Shown: piece after piece, positions 36,155-48,907 of the stretch
Layout: each line of letters starts with the position of its first letter
Position numbering within the stretch: the stretch's first letter is position 1
Source of the DNA: Morinoia aosen
Taxonomy: Eukaryota > Arthropoda > Malacostraca > Amphipoda > Talitridae
DNA: 64,000 bases
Direction: 5' to 3'
Assembly: GCA_030386875.1 (NCBI GenBank)
Contig: CM059580.1
Coordinates: 4,226,618-4,290,617 of the forward strand
Made by a program: the position numbers and the translations under genes
The notes under the pieces: model-generated
The model's input: only the letters and a program-made list of their open reading frames with translations
What the model was told of the DNA's origin: nothing
The model's database searches: none

Positions 36155-37015
36155 CATGAACGTTAATTTTATCATGAACGTTAATTTTATCATGAACGTT
36201 AATTTTATCATGAACGTTAATTTTATCATGAACGTTAATTTTATCATGAACGTTAATTTTATCATGAACGTTAATTTTATCAGGAACGTTAATTTTATCA
36301 TGAACGTTAATTTTATCAGGAACGTTAATTTTATCATGAACGTTAATTTTATCATGAACGTTAATTTTATCATGAACGTTAATTTTATCATGAACGTTAA
36401 TTTTATCATGAACGTTAATTTTATCATGAACGTTAATTTATCATGAACGTTAATTTTATCATGAACGTTAATTTTATCATGAACGTTAATTTTATCATGA
36501 ACGTTAATTTTTATCATGAACGTTAATTTTATCATGAACGTTAATTTTATCATGAACGTTAATTTTTATCATGAACGTTAATTTTATCAGGAACGTTAAT
36601 TTTATCATGAACGTTAATTTTATCATGAACGTTAATTTTATCATGAACGTTAATTTTATCATGAACGTTAATTTTATCATGAACGTTAATTTTATCATGA
36701 ACGTTAATTTTATCATGAACGTTAATTTTATCATGAACGTTAATTTTATCATGAACGTTAATTTTATCATGAACGTTAATTTTATCATGAACGTTAATTT
36801 TATCATGAAACGTTAATTTTATCATGAACGTTAATTTTATCATGAACGTTAATTTTATCATGAACGTTAATTTTATCATGAACGTTAATTTTATCATGAA
36901 CGTTAATTTTATCATGAACGTTAATTTTATCATGAACGTTAATTTTATCATGAACGTTATTTTAACATGAACGTAATTTTATCATGAACGTTAATTTATC
37001 ATGAACGTTGATTTT
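36155..37015. repeat. 18-bp array (ATGAACGTTAATTTTATC)
   Basis: About 48 nearly identical units with occasional CAGGAACG or one-base indels. Each unit contains palindromic AACGTT. Open on both strands because 18 is a multiple of 3. Confidence 0.97.
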
Positions 37016-37139
37016 AAATAGATTTTCTTACAGATTCCAAGAATGGTGATTTTCGAAAGAGTTTTTCTCGGATATTCACAAATTAAACGAAGATAGATGA
37101 AAATTTTCGCTGGTGTAATAAATTAGGCAAATATGGACT

Positions 37140-37535
37140 TTTTCTTCACTCCAACCCCGACTGAAACCTCACCCACAACCTCTCCACCCCCTCACCCCAC
37201 TACCTCCCCATCCCCTCACTCCACAAATCCCCCACCCCCTCACCCACAACCCCTCACCCCAACAACCCCTTACCCAACAACCCCTCACCTAACAACCCCT
37301 CACCCAACAACCCATCACTCCACAACCCCTCACCCCAGAACCCCAACACCCCCTCACCCCACAACCCCCACAACCCCTCACCCCCACGACCCCCTCAACC
37401 CCCACAACCCCCTCAACCCCCACAACCCCTAACCAAAAACCCCGCATCCTACACAACCCTAACCCTACACCCCCATTGTCCCACAACCCCACATCCAACA
37501 ACCTCATATCCCCTCACCCCACAACCCCCACTACC
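37140..37535. repeat. C-rich irregular microsatellite (ACCCCTCACCCAACA)
   Basis: Irregular CCCCTCACCCCACAACCCC-type repeats; no fixed unit. Confidence 0.85.
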
Positions 37536-37704
37536 CCTCATCCCCTTTTCCCCGCGTGAAGATACCGTGAAATGAGCTCGTGTATGAACAAGAGGCAAAG
37601 ACCAGCCAGCGTGACGTCGGATTATTCCCCATGGGGGACATTCCCCCCCTTTTACCCCCGGCCTCCCTCGCACCCCCTGCTACCCCCACCACCCCCCGTA
37701 GTCT

Positions 37705-39285
37705 GCTCTTGGTTCCCAATATTTATTTATGGTTCCCAATATTCATTCCCGGTTCCCAATATTCATTCCTGGTTCCATTCCCAGATTCCAATATTCATTC
37801 CTGGTTCCCAATATTCATTCCTGGTTCCCAATATTCATTCCCGGTTCCCAATATTCGTTCCCGGTTCCCAATATTCGTTCCCGGGTCCCAATATTCATTC
37901 CCGGTTCCCAATATTCATTCCCGGTTCCCAATATTCATTCCTAGTTCCCAATATTTATTCCCGGTTCCCAATATTCATTTCTTTTTCCCAATATTCATTA
38001 CCGGTTCCCAATGTTCATTCCCGGTTCCCAATATTCATTCCCGGTTCCCAATATTCATTCCCGGTTCCCAATATTCATTCCAGGTTCCCAATATTCATTC
38101 CCGGTTCCCAATATTCATTCCCGGTTCCCAATATTCATTCCCGGTTCCTAATATTCATTCCCGGTTCCCAATATTCATTCCCGGTTCCCAATATTCATTC
38201 CAGGTTCCCAATATTCATTCCCCCTTCCCAATATTCATTCCCAGTTCCCAGTATTCATTCCCAGTTCCCAATATTCATTCCCGGTTCAAAATATTCATTT
38301 CTTTTTCCCAATATTCATTACCGGTTCCCAATGTTCATTACCGGTTCCCAATGTTCATTCCTGGTTCCCAATATTCATTCCCGGTTCCCAATATTCACTT
38401 CTTTTTCCCAATATTCATTCCCGGTTCCCAGTATTCATTCCCGGTTCCCAATATTCATTCCCGGTTCCCAATATTCATTCCCGGTTCCCGATATTCATTC
38501 CCGGTTCCCAATATTCATTCCCGATTCCCAATATTCATTTCTTTTTCCCAATATTCATTCCCGGTTCCCAATATTCATTCCCGGTTCCCAATATTTATTC
38601 CCAGTTCCCAATATTCATTCCCTGTTCCCAATATTCATTCCCAGTTCCCAATATTCATTTCTTTTTCCCACTATTCATTCCCGGTTCCCAATATTCATTC
38701 CCGGTTCCCAATATTTATTCCCAGTTCCCAATATTCATTCCCAGTTCCCAATATTCATTCCCTGTTCCCAAAATTCATTTCTTTTTCCCAATATTCATTC
38801 CCGGTTCCCAATATTCATTCCCGGTTCCCGATATTCATTCCCGGTTCCCAATATTCATTCCCGATTCCCAATATTCATTTCTTTTTCCCAATATTCATTC
38901 CCGGTTCCCAATATTCATTCCCGGTTCCCAATATTTATTCCCAGTTCCCAATATTCATTCCCAGTTCCCAATATTCATTCCCTGTTCCCAATATTCATTT
39001 CTTTTTCCCAATATTCATTCCCGGTTCCCAATATTCATTCCCGGTTCCCAATATTCATTCCCGGTTCCCAATATTCACTTCTTTTTCCCAATATTCATTC
39101 CCGGTTCCCAGTATTCATTCCCGGTTCCCAATATTCATTCCCGGTTCCCAATATTCATTCCCGGTTCCCAATATTCATTCCCGGTTCCCGATATTCATTC
39201 CCGGTTCCCAATATTCATTCCCGGTTCCCAATATTCATTCCCGGTTCCCAATATTCATTCCCAGTTCCCATTATTCATTCGTGGT
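37705..39285. repeat. 20-bp array (TTCCCAATATTCATTCCCGG)
   Basis: About 79 units of 20 bp. A variant pair with CATTTCTTTTTCCCAATA recurs at intervals of roughly 240-360 bp, showing block-wise expansion. Its period is not a multiple of 3, yet frames stay open because the unit lacks stops. Confidence 0.97.
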
Positions 39286-39962
39286 TCCCTAGTGTGTTCT
39301 TTGGAGTTCACTGCCGAGTGGCAGTTCCTTCCTCATCCTGATGTCGGTCACTACCTGATGCCAGAGTACGTTTAATGACGGTGGTTGGAATAACCGTAAT
39401 ATGAGTAGCCAAAATGCCGAAGATAAAGCTTTAAATTTGCCACCGTCTATATTATGTACATAAGGAAATCACTCAAACATTTCTTGTTTTCTAAATAATT
39501 TGAGGAAAAGTTCACGTATACTGGATGATAATTAATGATAATTAATGATGATAATTTATGATTGATGATGCTTTAAGAGAAATTTGAACCCCCAAAAATT
39601 TGGTCGCTATAGGGTTAATACGTTGACTGCGATGGGTTAAACTAAAGTTCAATATTCAATTCTAATTTAAAGTCAGAAGTTGTTAGCACTTTTATAAACA
39701 CGATACATTAACTGGGTTTATTAATCACCATTATTTATAAAATTTTGTTTAAAATTGAAAAATGAATGGTATCAAATGGACCCAGATGATGTTTTCGCAG
39801 AAATTAAAACTTGATTTGTATCGCAAGGAACTTGTTAAAAAAAAGAAACGCGGTTTATTTCCAATAGAGATGATACAAAAAAGCTCATAATTGGTTTTTA
39901 AAGGTTAAATAACGTGTCTGTTGCCGGGTTAAACGTTATTCTAATTCCAAAAATACCGGCAG
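39286..39962. other. Non-repetitive 3' end of the last visible DIP intron
   Basis: AT-rich. Near 39615-39740 lies a degenerate fragment related to the piggyBac-like MITE (GTTGACTGCGATGGGTTAAA). It ends in ATACCGGCAG, the acceptor proposed for the last exon. Confidence 0.5.
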
Positions 39963-40366
39963 GGACGCCCCCCTTGACGACACCAAGACCGTCCGCACCG
40001 CACTCCTCCCACCACAGGCCCCGCCGGCCTACTAAGGGACCTAACTTCACCGACCGCAACTCGTGGGTCGGGGAGCCCGGCAACTACCGACCAATAGACG
40101 CAGGCGACGACACTGAGTTAGTGTTCCGTGAGACGTCGAGGGGGGAGCACGTGTCCAGCTCCCGGGATATTTTCCCGACATCGGAGCCTGAGAACACCAA
40201 CAACTTGCAAATATTCGTCGGTTTTGGCCAGAGTTCTGCGAGAAAAATCAACCCTGAGACGCTCACCTCTACTTTCTTCTTTTTGCTGGCCGTTTCTCTG
40301 TCTTCTTTCTTCTGTCAAATAATTTCACGCGTAGAGCCTACGTACTATGTCTTGCTAGAGGGTTGA
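39963..40366 (+). CDS. Probable last exon of the DIP/lachesin-like gene
   Basis: The preceding exon ends in phase 1; a CAG at 39960-39962 resumes the frame here, giving 133 codons and TGA at 40364-40366. The product starts with a Pro/Thr/Ser-rich stalk (TPPLTTPRPSAPHSSHHRP), has acidic and polar sequence, and ends with a hydrophobic run TSTFFFLLAVSLSSFFCQII plus about 14 residues. DIP and lachesin proteins have such a stalk after Ig3 and a C-terminal GPI-attachment signal, so this fits by position, strand, phase and composition. Against it: the hydrophobic run is not at the extreme end, and no sequence motif is diagnostic. A small exon could be missing in the gap. Confidence 0.55.
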
Positions 40367-40591
40367 GTTACGTTGTTTATGTTACAGGCTCTATCATGTG
40401 AATATCATCTTAGTGAACTAGCGTAACGGAGGCAAAATTAGCGTACATTAATATCACTTAAGGTTAAGATGCCTCCCCTACCGCTTTGACTTAGAGAATA
40501 CGACTTACGCTAAGGTTATTTCTGATCTATTCAAGTGTAGGAGAGGGAAGAGTGTAGGAGTATATATAAAAATTCGGCACCGTTCAAAATT

Positions 40592-40612
40592 AATAAAGAA
40601 CACACGAATAAA
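40592..40612 (+). promoter_or_regulatory. Candidate polyadenylation signals of the DIP-like gene
   Basis: AATAAA at 40592-40597 and again at 40607-40612, about 230 bp after the proposed stop codon on the same strand. Placement is reasonable for a short 3' UTR; no transcript evidence. Confidence 0.4.
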
Positions 40613-41085
40613 AAACAATCGAATATGTCCGGAAGAAATATAGAAAAATCCAAATAGGCTCTGATTCCCGAAATACAAAAATCATTTCATAGCAAGGGTA
40701 ACGGGATCGTTTCAACAGGTAGTAACTGCATTAAAAGATGTTTTAAGTATTAACGATCTAAACATATTGCGGTTCCCTCAAGCGAACCGCAAGCGGTTCA
40801 AGCGAACACATTAATGTTACAAAGTTATCATTACTTACAATATCGGAGACGATGTTTCGAGTATAGAACAATAATCAATAACTTAGCACAAAACATTCAC
40901 TCACTTATGAGGTTAATATAAACATATGTGTATACATATCAGAGTAGAGTTAAGAAGGGTCGGGGAAAATGAAGAAACTTTAGAAAAAAATATGCCTTAG
41001 GAGTCCAAAATCTAAATTCTCAAATTTGTGTAGGAACATCTGACTGGAAAGCTACAACTGACATGTTCGATTATTAGTCAGCTTA
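40613..41085. other. Intergenic sequence
   Basis: AT-rich, no gene or clear repeat recognised. Confidence 0.5.
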
Positions 41086-41089
41086 AGCC

Positions 41090-41400
41090 TTCCTATCCGC
41101 CACCTAGGAGATCCAAAGAAGGGAAGGAGGAAGACACCATTTAGTATGGAGCTGAGGGAACGCGGAATCTATGCAGAAAAGGCACAGAAACAGTAAGCTA
41201 AGAAAGAAGTTCATGAAACAAGACAAAAGTAGAAGAAGAAAGCAATAGGTGCTGAAAAACAGGACAGCAGTCAACCGAAAAATGTGGTCCTTTAAGAAAA
41301 CAAAAACATTTTATTTCAACAAAAAGAAGGCCTACCTAACTCTCAGCTCGGGACCTCACATAGTCCCCCTGGGGGCGATAATTCCCATAGCATACAACTG
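41090..41400. repeat. Dispersed ~300-bp repeat family, copy 2
   Basis: Complement orientation relative to 28030-28310: GAAGAAAGCAATAGGTGCTG, then CAGTCAACCGAAAAATGTGG, AAGGCCTACCTAACTCTCAG and GTCCCCCTGGGGG. Confidence 0.75.
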
Positions 41401-41552
41401 ACATGTGTGTGTTGAATTTCTAATACGTAATTTTAAGGTACGGCTAATCACGACTGGTATGAATGTTAAGCCTTTAATTTTGACCCATAAAATAAAAAGA
41501 ATTGTTAATAAGGTTGAAAGGAGCTCACCATTCATGTTTCCTAATTAATTAA

Positions 41553-41810
41553 CACGTTAACCGCCATGTGACCCCCCGGTGGTACACGGAGGGGATTTTG
41601 TTACATGTTAACTGCAGTGTGACCCACCGGTGGTACACGGAGGGGATTTTGTTACATTTTAACTGCAGTGTGACCAACCGGTGGTACATGGAGGGGATTT
41701 TGTTACATGTTAACTGCAGTGTGACCCACCGGTGGTACACGGAGGGGATTTTGTTACATTTTAACTGCAGTGTGACCCACCGGTGGTACACGGCGGGATT
41801 TTCACAACGC
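41553..41810. repeat. 51-bp array of the MITE's own left end
   Basis: Five units of 51 bp, each with TTAACTGCAGTGTGACC (a copy of the terminal repeat end), CCACCGGTGGTACACGG and AGGGGATTTTGTTACA. Confidence 0.85.
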
Positions 41811-41976
41811 TGCAGACCGACCAGTAGTCACAAACACAATTTCCATAAATACTTAATCAAAGCTAAATGAAGGCACGATCCAGTTCATGTTTGCTATTTT
41901 CAACATCGCGCGCTGCAGTTGACTTTGTGTTGGAGTTGAATGTTGAACTTCAGTTTAACCTGTGGCAGTTAACGTG
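41553..41976. mobile_element. piggyBac-like MITE, 424 bp, TTAA flanks
   Basis: Left end CACGTTAACCGCCATGTG, right end (complement) CACGTTAACTGCCACAGG, with TTAA directly outside both (41549-41552, 41977-41980). TTAA targets and CAC-T-T-start ends are typical of piggyBac. No transposase. Related sequence occurs at about 5350-5560, 19850-20055 and 48295-48515. Confidence 0.75.
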
Positions 41977-42109
41977 TTAAATTACATATATTTTGCACTG
42001 AGCAATGTAAAACTACTTGTAAATATGACGGAACTAGTTTCTTAGGTGTCTGCCTTTGCAATGTTACTTCTTAAGTTTTATTCCATAACTCAATGAATGT
42101 TTAAATCAT

Positions 42110-42830
42110 AGTCAACTCAAAAAAATTACTACACAAGCTAACTCTTCATATAACCTAACCTAACTTGACCTTACCTAACTTATAATAACCAAACCTAACA
42201 TTTCCTAATCTTACTTTACCTCACCTTACCTAATCCTTCATCTAACTTAACCTATAGTAAGCTCACCTAACCATACCTAACATTTCCTACCCCTAACTAA
42301 CATTTCCTACCCCTAACTAACCTTCCCTAACCTTATCTCACATAACCTTACCTAACCTTACCTAACATTTTCTGGCCCTAACTAACCTTCCCTAACCTTA
42401 CCTCACATAACCTTACCTAACATTTCCTACCCCTAACTAACCTTCCCTAACCTTACCTCACATAACCTTACCTAACATTTCCTACCCCTAACTAACCATC
42501 CCTAACCTTACCTCACATAGCCTTACCTAACATTTCCTACCCCTAACTAACCTTCCCTAACCTTACCTCACATAACCTTACCTAACATTTCCTACCCCTA
42601 ACTAACCTTCCCTAACCTTACCTCACATAACCTTACCTAACATTTCCTACCCCTAACTAACCTTCCCTAACCTTACCTCACATAGCCTTACCTAACATTT
42701 CCTACCCCTAACTAACCTTCCCTAACCTTACCTCACATAGCTTTCCCTAACCTTACCTAACATTTCCTAGCCCTAACTAACCTTCCCTTACCTTACCTAA
42801 TCCTCCCTAGTATGTACTAATAGTCAACTA
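42110..42830. repeat. Degenerate CCTAA-rich (TTAGG-like) array
   Basis: CCTAACCTTACCTCACATAA and CATTTCCTACCCCTAACTAA alternate in units of about 57 bp, roughly nine of them, flanked by irregular CCTAACC words. Related to the arthropod telomere repeat but interstitial and diverged. Confidence 0.8.
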
Positions 42831-42839
42831 TACATAAAA

Positions 42840-43855
42840 ATTCTAGAAATACAATAGCAAATGCTGAGAGATAACAATCAAGTAGAATTTATTGTTTACT
42901 TTAAAATGATTTTTCTGGTTTTACCGCATTTGCGAAAGTTTAATTTTTTCTACTCTAGTTAGATCCTAAATTAAAGTGCAGAATAAATTATTTATTAATA
43001 ATAAATTATTATTATTAATAAAAAATATTATTTTATAAACACGACTTTATTAATCGAAAAACAAGTAGTTAGTCAATCGAATGTTGTTCAAAAAGCTAAT
43101 ACCAAATTAAAAAATTATCATTTTTCGAGTCTTTTCCAATTTACAAAATTTTTAAAATTCATAACAGGCACAAAATTCAAAAAATGAACGAAGAAAAAAT
43201 ATTACATTTTTTTAAATAATATTGCTCGAAAATACTTATAAGCTCTTGGTTAACACCAAAACCAAACTCCATAGCCGGAAACTTAAAAAAATAACGGCAC
43301 GAACAATATTAAAAATAGTTAAATAATGGTGATCATTAATAAATAAAAAGCTCTAGATCAACATCATCACCCGGTTCTTAATATTAATATTGTATTAAGA
43401 CTAACTAACCTCACCTAATGTGTATACCGTTTGTGTATATATATATATATATCTACACTATATATCTATAATATATATATGTATATATATACACCCACGC
43501 ACCTAAAGATCTAATTATATGCGCCAATTTCATTTTATATATAATTGTGGCAATATCATTTAATATTGGGGTAATATTGTGGTAATATTATATAATGATA
43601 GATATTTATATGATATTACGACAAATCATATATTTTATTTCATTACCAAGAAAATTAATCGATTTTACTCATTGTTAGTATTGATTTGAATTGGTTGCCA
43701 TTACTTTAATATTTTTATATTTCTTCTAAATATTTTTATATTTTATATATATTTATTTAATATAATATATTTCTCAGGACGCTAGAAAATCAGAATTTAA
43801 TACGTTTTTTAGTTAACACATATAGGTGTTTAGTAAATACAGGTTCTACAGCCGT
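42840..43855. other. AT-rich intergenic sequence
   Basis: No gene. Contains a TA-dinucleotide stretch at about 43430-43490. Confidence 0.6.
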
Positions 43856-43859
43856 CTCA

Positions 43860-44198
43860 AGTGTCCTCGTGCACACATTCCAACACACATATACACATAT
43901 CTATGCACATACACTCCAACACACACACACACACACAAACACACCAGCACTCGCATTCCAACTCACATACATCCTAACGCACACAAACACACACCAACAC
44001 ACCCACACTCTAACACACATACAACACACACTCCAACACACACATCCTAATACACACACCAGCACACAAACACACACCAACACGCACACACACGCACACA
44101 CACACACAAACACACCTACACACACACATCCCAACACACACATCCTAACGTTCACAATCACACACCAACACACACTAACACACACATAAAACATGTGT

Positions 44199-44236
<38 letters not shown>

Positions 44237-44237
44237 G
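43860..44237. repeat. CA microsatellite
   Basis: Imperfect (CA)n with CCAACACACA and CCTAACACAC interruptions, ending in a pure run of about 30 bp near 44195-44235. The first 40 bases (GTGTCCTCGTGCACACATTC) recur at about 46263-46300. Confidence 0.95.
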
Positions 44238-44239
44238 AC

Positions 44240-46435
44240 ACTCAGAGTCCGGAGCTCAAACTCGTTTGAATTTTTTGTCTTTTTCACGTTTTTTTTAATT
44301 ATTTTATTTTCATTTCATTCGCTCAATGACGACTATTTTGCTATTATTCATTTGATAAATAATAATGATAACCGTTAATAAATAATAATGATTAACGCTA
44401 ATAAATAATAATGATTAACGACGTTTTACAAAGATTATACCGATATTAATTATTCATTAAAGCTGTTTTCAACGTAAAAAAGTTGAAAAGTTGCTTTTAA
44501 TTATTTTGGCACATAAATATTAATAATTGGAAATGGCAAATTAGTAGTAAATTGGAAAAGTTAATATTTAATCAAAATTATGATTTGAAAAATATTTTCA
44601 ATTACCAACTGTAAATATTTTATAATTTGTGTTTTGCTCTTTAATTTTGAAAAAAATCTTTTTAATTAAGAGAAATAATTGAACCGTGAATGTAAATAAG
44701 AGTGGAGGTGACTAATTAAATGATAATTAAATATTAAGTGGGCTTGCATGCATGTTGTCTAATTAACTCGTGTATAATTTAATAAATAATTAATTAAGAC
44801 TAATTAATTGTTTTAATTAGGAAACTTTGCTTAGTTTCTTCAAGTTAGAGCTTTACTTAAAGTTTAAACCAACTTGTTCATGTTAAACTTGTTTAAAAAT
44901 GCAATTGAATTTGGTGTTGAAGTTGAGTTTAGAGTTCAAGTTGAATTTTAATTAACGTTCGATTTGAAAATATTTAAATAAACATTTATTATAAATTTTC
45001 GATAAAAATTATTTAAATTTGCATTCAATATACATTTTAGATCAAAAGTTATTGAAATTTGCATTTGATATAAATTTTTTATTTTGAATAATTCAAATTT
45101 GCATTTAACATAAAATTTCGATTTAAAATTATTTAAATTGGCATTCAATATACATTTTAGATCAGAAGTTATTTAAATTTGCATTTGATATAAATTTTTT
45201 ATTTTGAATAATTCAAATTTGCATTTAACATAAAATTTCGATTTAAAATTATTTAAATTGGCATCTAAGATAAATGTTTGATTTAAATTCATTAAAGCTG
45301 AAGCTAAAGTTTGATCAATTACAATTCTAAATAAAATTTAAAGTTCGACTCGCGATTGAGTTAAGTTATTACCTAAAGTTAATTTCTACTCAAAGTTAAT
45401 TCGAAACTTTCAAAAAAAGTTCACAGATCAAGTTTGATATACGTTCAGAGTAGACTTGGGCCTAAAGTTGAACTTGAAAAAAGTTCGACTCAAAGTTGAA
45501 GTTGGAAACAAAGTTCACAACTCGAACTTTGTCCCAAGTTAACAAAAGTTACTCAGTTTGTGTGTAAACTTCAACTTACACTTAAGTTCAAGTTACACGA
45601 AACTTCTTAAAAGTTCACATCAAGTTTTCTTCAAAGTTGCACTTAAGTTTTCATTTAGCCAAACTTAAACTTAAGTTCAAGTAGGGCATAGCACATAACT
45701 TAAGTTACCTCTTGAAAAGTTACGTGCGGTTTCATTAAACTTTCTTCATGCGACTCCTGGTGTGTTTTTATCCCGAGATGAGCGAAGTAATTAATAATTG
45801 AGCGATTAATTTAATTATTCAAAATAATTAGTTAAATTATGATAAAAATGTAATAATAAATTAATTGATTGATAATTGCAGTAATTAATGACTGAGATAA
45901 TTAATAATTGCTGTGATGAATTTAATCACTCAAATTAATAACTTAATATTAATTTATTAATATTAAATATTAATTATTAAAATAATAATTAATAATTAAT
46001 TATTCAAACCATTATTTAATAATTGAATTAATTATTAATTGAGACAACCAACGATTGTAACAAGTAATAATTGAAATTTCCAATTACTGAAGTAATTACT
46101 AACAGAATCGATCAGTGATAGAAGCAATTAATCACTTGAACAGCCAATTAACCGAGTCAAACATTGAGTTATATCGCAATTATAATTTCCATCGCTACAT
46201 CTAAATTGTGATGAAGATATCATTTATAATAAAAATTTGTAAAAATAATCCATTTAATTAACGTGTCCTCGTGCACACATTCCAACACACATATCACACA
46301 TACACACGTTACTTTAAACTTTTTTTTCAAAAAAAGATGTTTCCGCAGAGGAAAGAGGAGGGGCCTTTTAACATGGAATGTAGCAAACGGGGAATCTATG
46401 CACAAGATGTGGGGTCCCCACACCTCGCGGAATAT
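44240..46435. other. AT-rich intergenic sequence with a 120-bp duplication
   Basis: No gene. Around 45010-45250 a block of about 120 bp (ATTTAAATTGGCATTCAATA and GATATAAATTTTTTATTTTG) is present about twice in tandem. TTAATTA-rich stretches fill 45780-46060. Confidence 0.6.
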
Positions 46436-46437
46436 TT

Positions 46438-46622
46438 TATAGGTGCGAATGAAAAACAATTTTAGGCGCGTATGAAAAAAATTTTTAGGCGCGGATGAAA
46501 AAATTTTTAGGCGCGTATGAAAAAATTTTTTAGGCGCGTATGAAAAAAATTTTTTAGGCGCGGATGAAAAAAATTTTATAGGCGCGAATGAAAAAAATTT
46601 TTAGGCGCGGATGAAATAATTT
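46438..46622. repeat. ~22-bp array (TTTTAGGCGCGTATGAAAAA)
   Basis: Eight to nine units; length varies by one or two A or T. Units differ as GGCGCGTATG, GGCGCGGATG or GGCGCGAATG. Confidence 0.9.
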
Positions 46623-47039
46623 TTGCAAAAAAATCCCGGAATTAGGCAAAAAAAATCCCAGAATTGAGGAAAAATCTGGAATATAAACGTTAATTAATAA
46701 CGGTCATTGCTCAGAAATTATATCCCAATTAGGCACACTAATCATAGCCGATCGTTAATGATCATTTTCACAAATTATGTACACGAATCTGGAAAAAAAA
46801 TCAAAACTATATTATTTTATGAAACGCACTCACTTACCATAATAAATAATTTATGCGCTAATGAATGGTAATTAAAAATAAAATAGAAATATTCCCTCTA
46901 TAAAATAAATGAAAAATTAAATAAATAAATAAAATAAATAAAATAAATATAAAACATAAATGATATAAATGAAAAAAAAAATAAATGAAAAATCATCAAC
47001 AAAAACACTACTCACGTGGAGCGTCGGTGCCAGGCCTCC

Positions 47040-47405
47040 GATGTCCGCAGGATATCCATGTCCGGAATATCCAATTTCCAGCTGTTATGTGTCTGTGATA
47101 TCCACTCGATATCCGCAGAACGTTCTCCGCCATACAGAATATCCGTCCGATTTCCACAGTTTCCAGGATATCCGCTCAATATCCGGAATATCCATGAGAT
47201 ATAAACAATATCTACCCTATATCCATGTAATATCCAGAAAATGCGTCTCATGTTCATACAATACTCTAGATATCCATCAGATGTCCAAACAAATTTCATA
47301 ATATCCACCCGATATCCACACAATGTCAGGAATTTCCTTTCGATATTCGCCCAATATCTAGAGTATCCACTTAATATCCAGAAAATGCCTCTTATATCCA
47401 CACAA
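47040..47405. repeat. Degenerate ATATCC minisatellite
   Basis: Irregular units of 15-30 bp with GATATCCA or AATATCCA. Old and diverged. Confidence 0.7.
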
Positions 47406-47409
47406 TAAT

Positions 47410-48096
47410 TTTATTAAAACAATACAACAATTATAAATAAAACTTTAATAACTCGCGAACCTAGTCAATAATTATAAATAAACTTCAATAACTCGCAAGC
47501 CCAGTCAATAATTAGTTAACTAGATTTTAAAAATAATTATGAATAAACTTCAAAAACTCTCGAGCCTAGCCAAAAATGAATTAACTAGGTTCGAACAAGA
47601 ATTATAAATAAACTTCAATAATTTATTCATTTACAATATATGCAGCCACATGTGTACCGCTTGGTAAATTGTTCATTTACCAACCAGAATATACAAATAA
47701 CATTCCAATCATTTTGTTACATTTTACGAAATAAATTTCGGAGTATAAGGTAACATTTCACAGTTTAATTTCAATCTAATTAAGAATGCACTATAACTTA
47801 ATGTAATTTACTTTCAAGCGTATTCTTTGTAATTTTTAGAAAGCCTAAAATATGTGGGATTAGAACCGTAAAGCCGGTTTTTCAAAACGACTTCTTCTAG
47901 CCTAACCAAACCTAGCGTAGCAACCACACAACTAATATTAATTTCTGGTTCCCAATATTATTTAAAACATCAACATCAACCAACGGGCTAAATAACTAAT
48001 ATTTACGATCAATATTCTTCAAACTTCCGTTAAGCGGAGACTGAAAAAATTGTGACTCAAAGACGTCGGAAGAAGGAAAATAGGTAAATGTTTACG
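47410..48096. other. Intergenic sequence
   Basis: Three degenerate copies of AATTATAAATAAACTTCAAT between 47430 and 47620; otherwise nothing recognised. Confidence 0.5.
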
Positions 48097-48907
48097 ACAG
48101 GACAATAATCGATTTCCATATCTTTGTTTCTTGCATAAAGGTAATGAGATCAAAATAAACAACTTTTCTTCTATGCACTTTCCGTCGTAAATCAGTATTG
48201 AACGAGCTATAGCGGTATTTTAATTTTCATTTTTCATGGCTGAAATGAACGTTGCGTTACGTTAGGTTAGGTTAGCTTAGGTAATCTAATTTAACACTTT
48301 GACTGCGACTACTAAATATTAAGTTCAATGCCAAACTCAAATTTAAAGTCGATTGTAGTGAACTATTCTGGAAATAGCAAACATGAACTGGATCGTGCCT
48401 TCATTTAGCTTTGATTAAGTATTTATGGAAATTGTGTTTGTGACTACTGGTCGGTCTGTAGCGTTGTGAAAATCCCCTCCGTGTACCACCGGGGGGTCAC
48501 GTAGCAGTCAAAATGATAATTAAAGAATTGTACTCACTTGGAAATACGATGGCTTCATCATATTGATCTATATATTTGCCGATTGTTCTAAAATAATTCA
48601 TTACGCGAATGGTAAGTTAGGCAACCATGACGTCACTCGCGGTATTTGATAGATTTGCAGTTTTATATTGCTATGAATCATTAAGAAAAGTTCTTTATTT
48701 CGACGTAATTACCATTAAACGAGCAACACAACTGGAAAATCGATTATTTCAGAAAATTTGGGATGTGAAAGACGTAAATTATAATACCGCTACAAATCGT
48801 TAAATACCGATTTACGACGGCAAGTGCATGAAAGAAAAGTTGTATATTTCGATCCCATTACCATTATACAAGCAACAGAAATTAAAAAATCGATTTGTGT
48901 CCTGTGG
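48097..48907. mobile_element. Inverted-repeat element with nested piggyBac-like MITE
   Basis: Left end CGACAGGACAATAATCGATT, right end (complement) CCCACAGGACACAAATCGAT. The arms share CAACTTTTCTTCTATGCACT and related sequence, which also builds the foldback at 660-1650. Non-coding. Confidence 0.65.
48295..48515. mobile_element. piggyBac-like MITE, nested copy
   Basis: Starts CACTTTGACTGCGAC after TTAA; ends (complement) CATTTTGACTGCTACG, with ATAA where TTAA is expected. The interior matches the complement of 41810-41960. Confidence 0.65.

Noticed and set aside
36155..37015. Regular short repeats that could suggest a CRISPR array
   Set aside because: Units are directly adjacent with no unique spacers, and the DNA is eukaryotic.
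37572..39341. 570-589 codon open frames with repeated Phe-Pro-Ile-Phe-Ile-Pro motifs
   Set aside because: A 20-bp tandem array without stops; no gene context.
39914..39962. Extension of the last DIP exon upstream to a start codon
   Set aside because: The frame is open there, but the phase of the preceding exon and the CAG at 39960-39962 fit an internal acceptor; upstream sequence is AT-rich intron.
42110..42830. True chromosome end (TTAGG telomere)
   Set aside because: Degenerate, in 57-bp units, and flanked on both sides by ordinary sequence.
43826..44287. His/Thr-rich and Cys/Val-rich open frames
   Set aside because: CA microsatellite translated in both directions.
47012..47080. Possible short exon on the minus strand ending CGCTCCAC before GTGAGT
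   Set aside because: GC-richer than its surroundings with a good donor word, but no acceptor, no recognisable protein, and it lies between two convergent genes.
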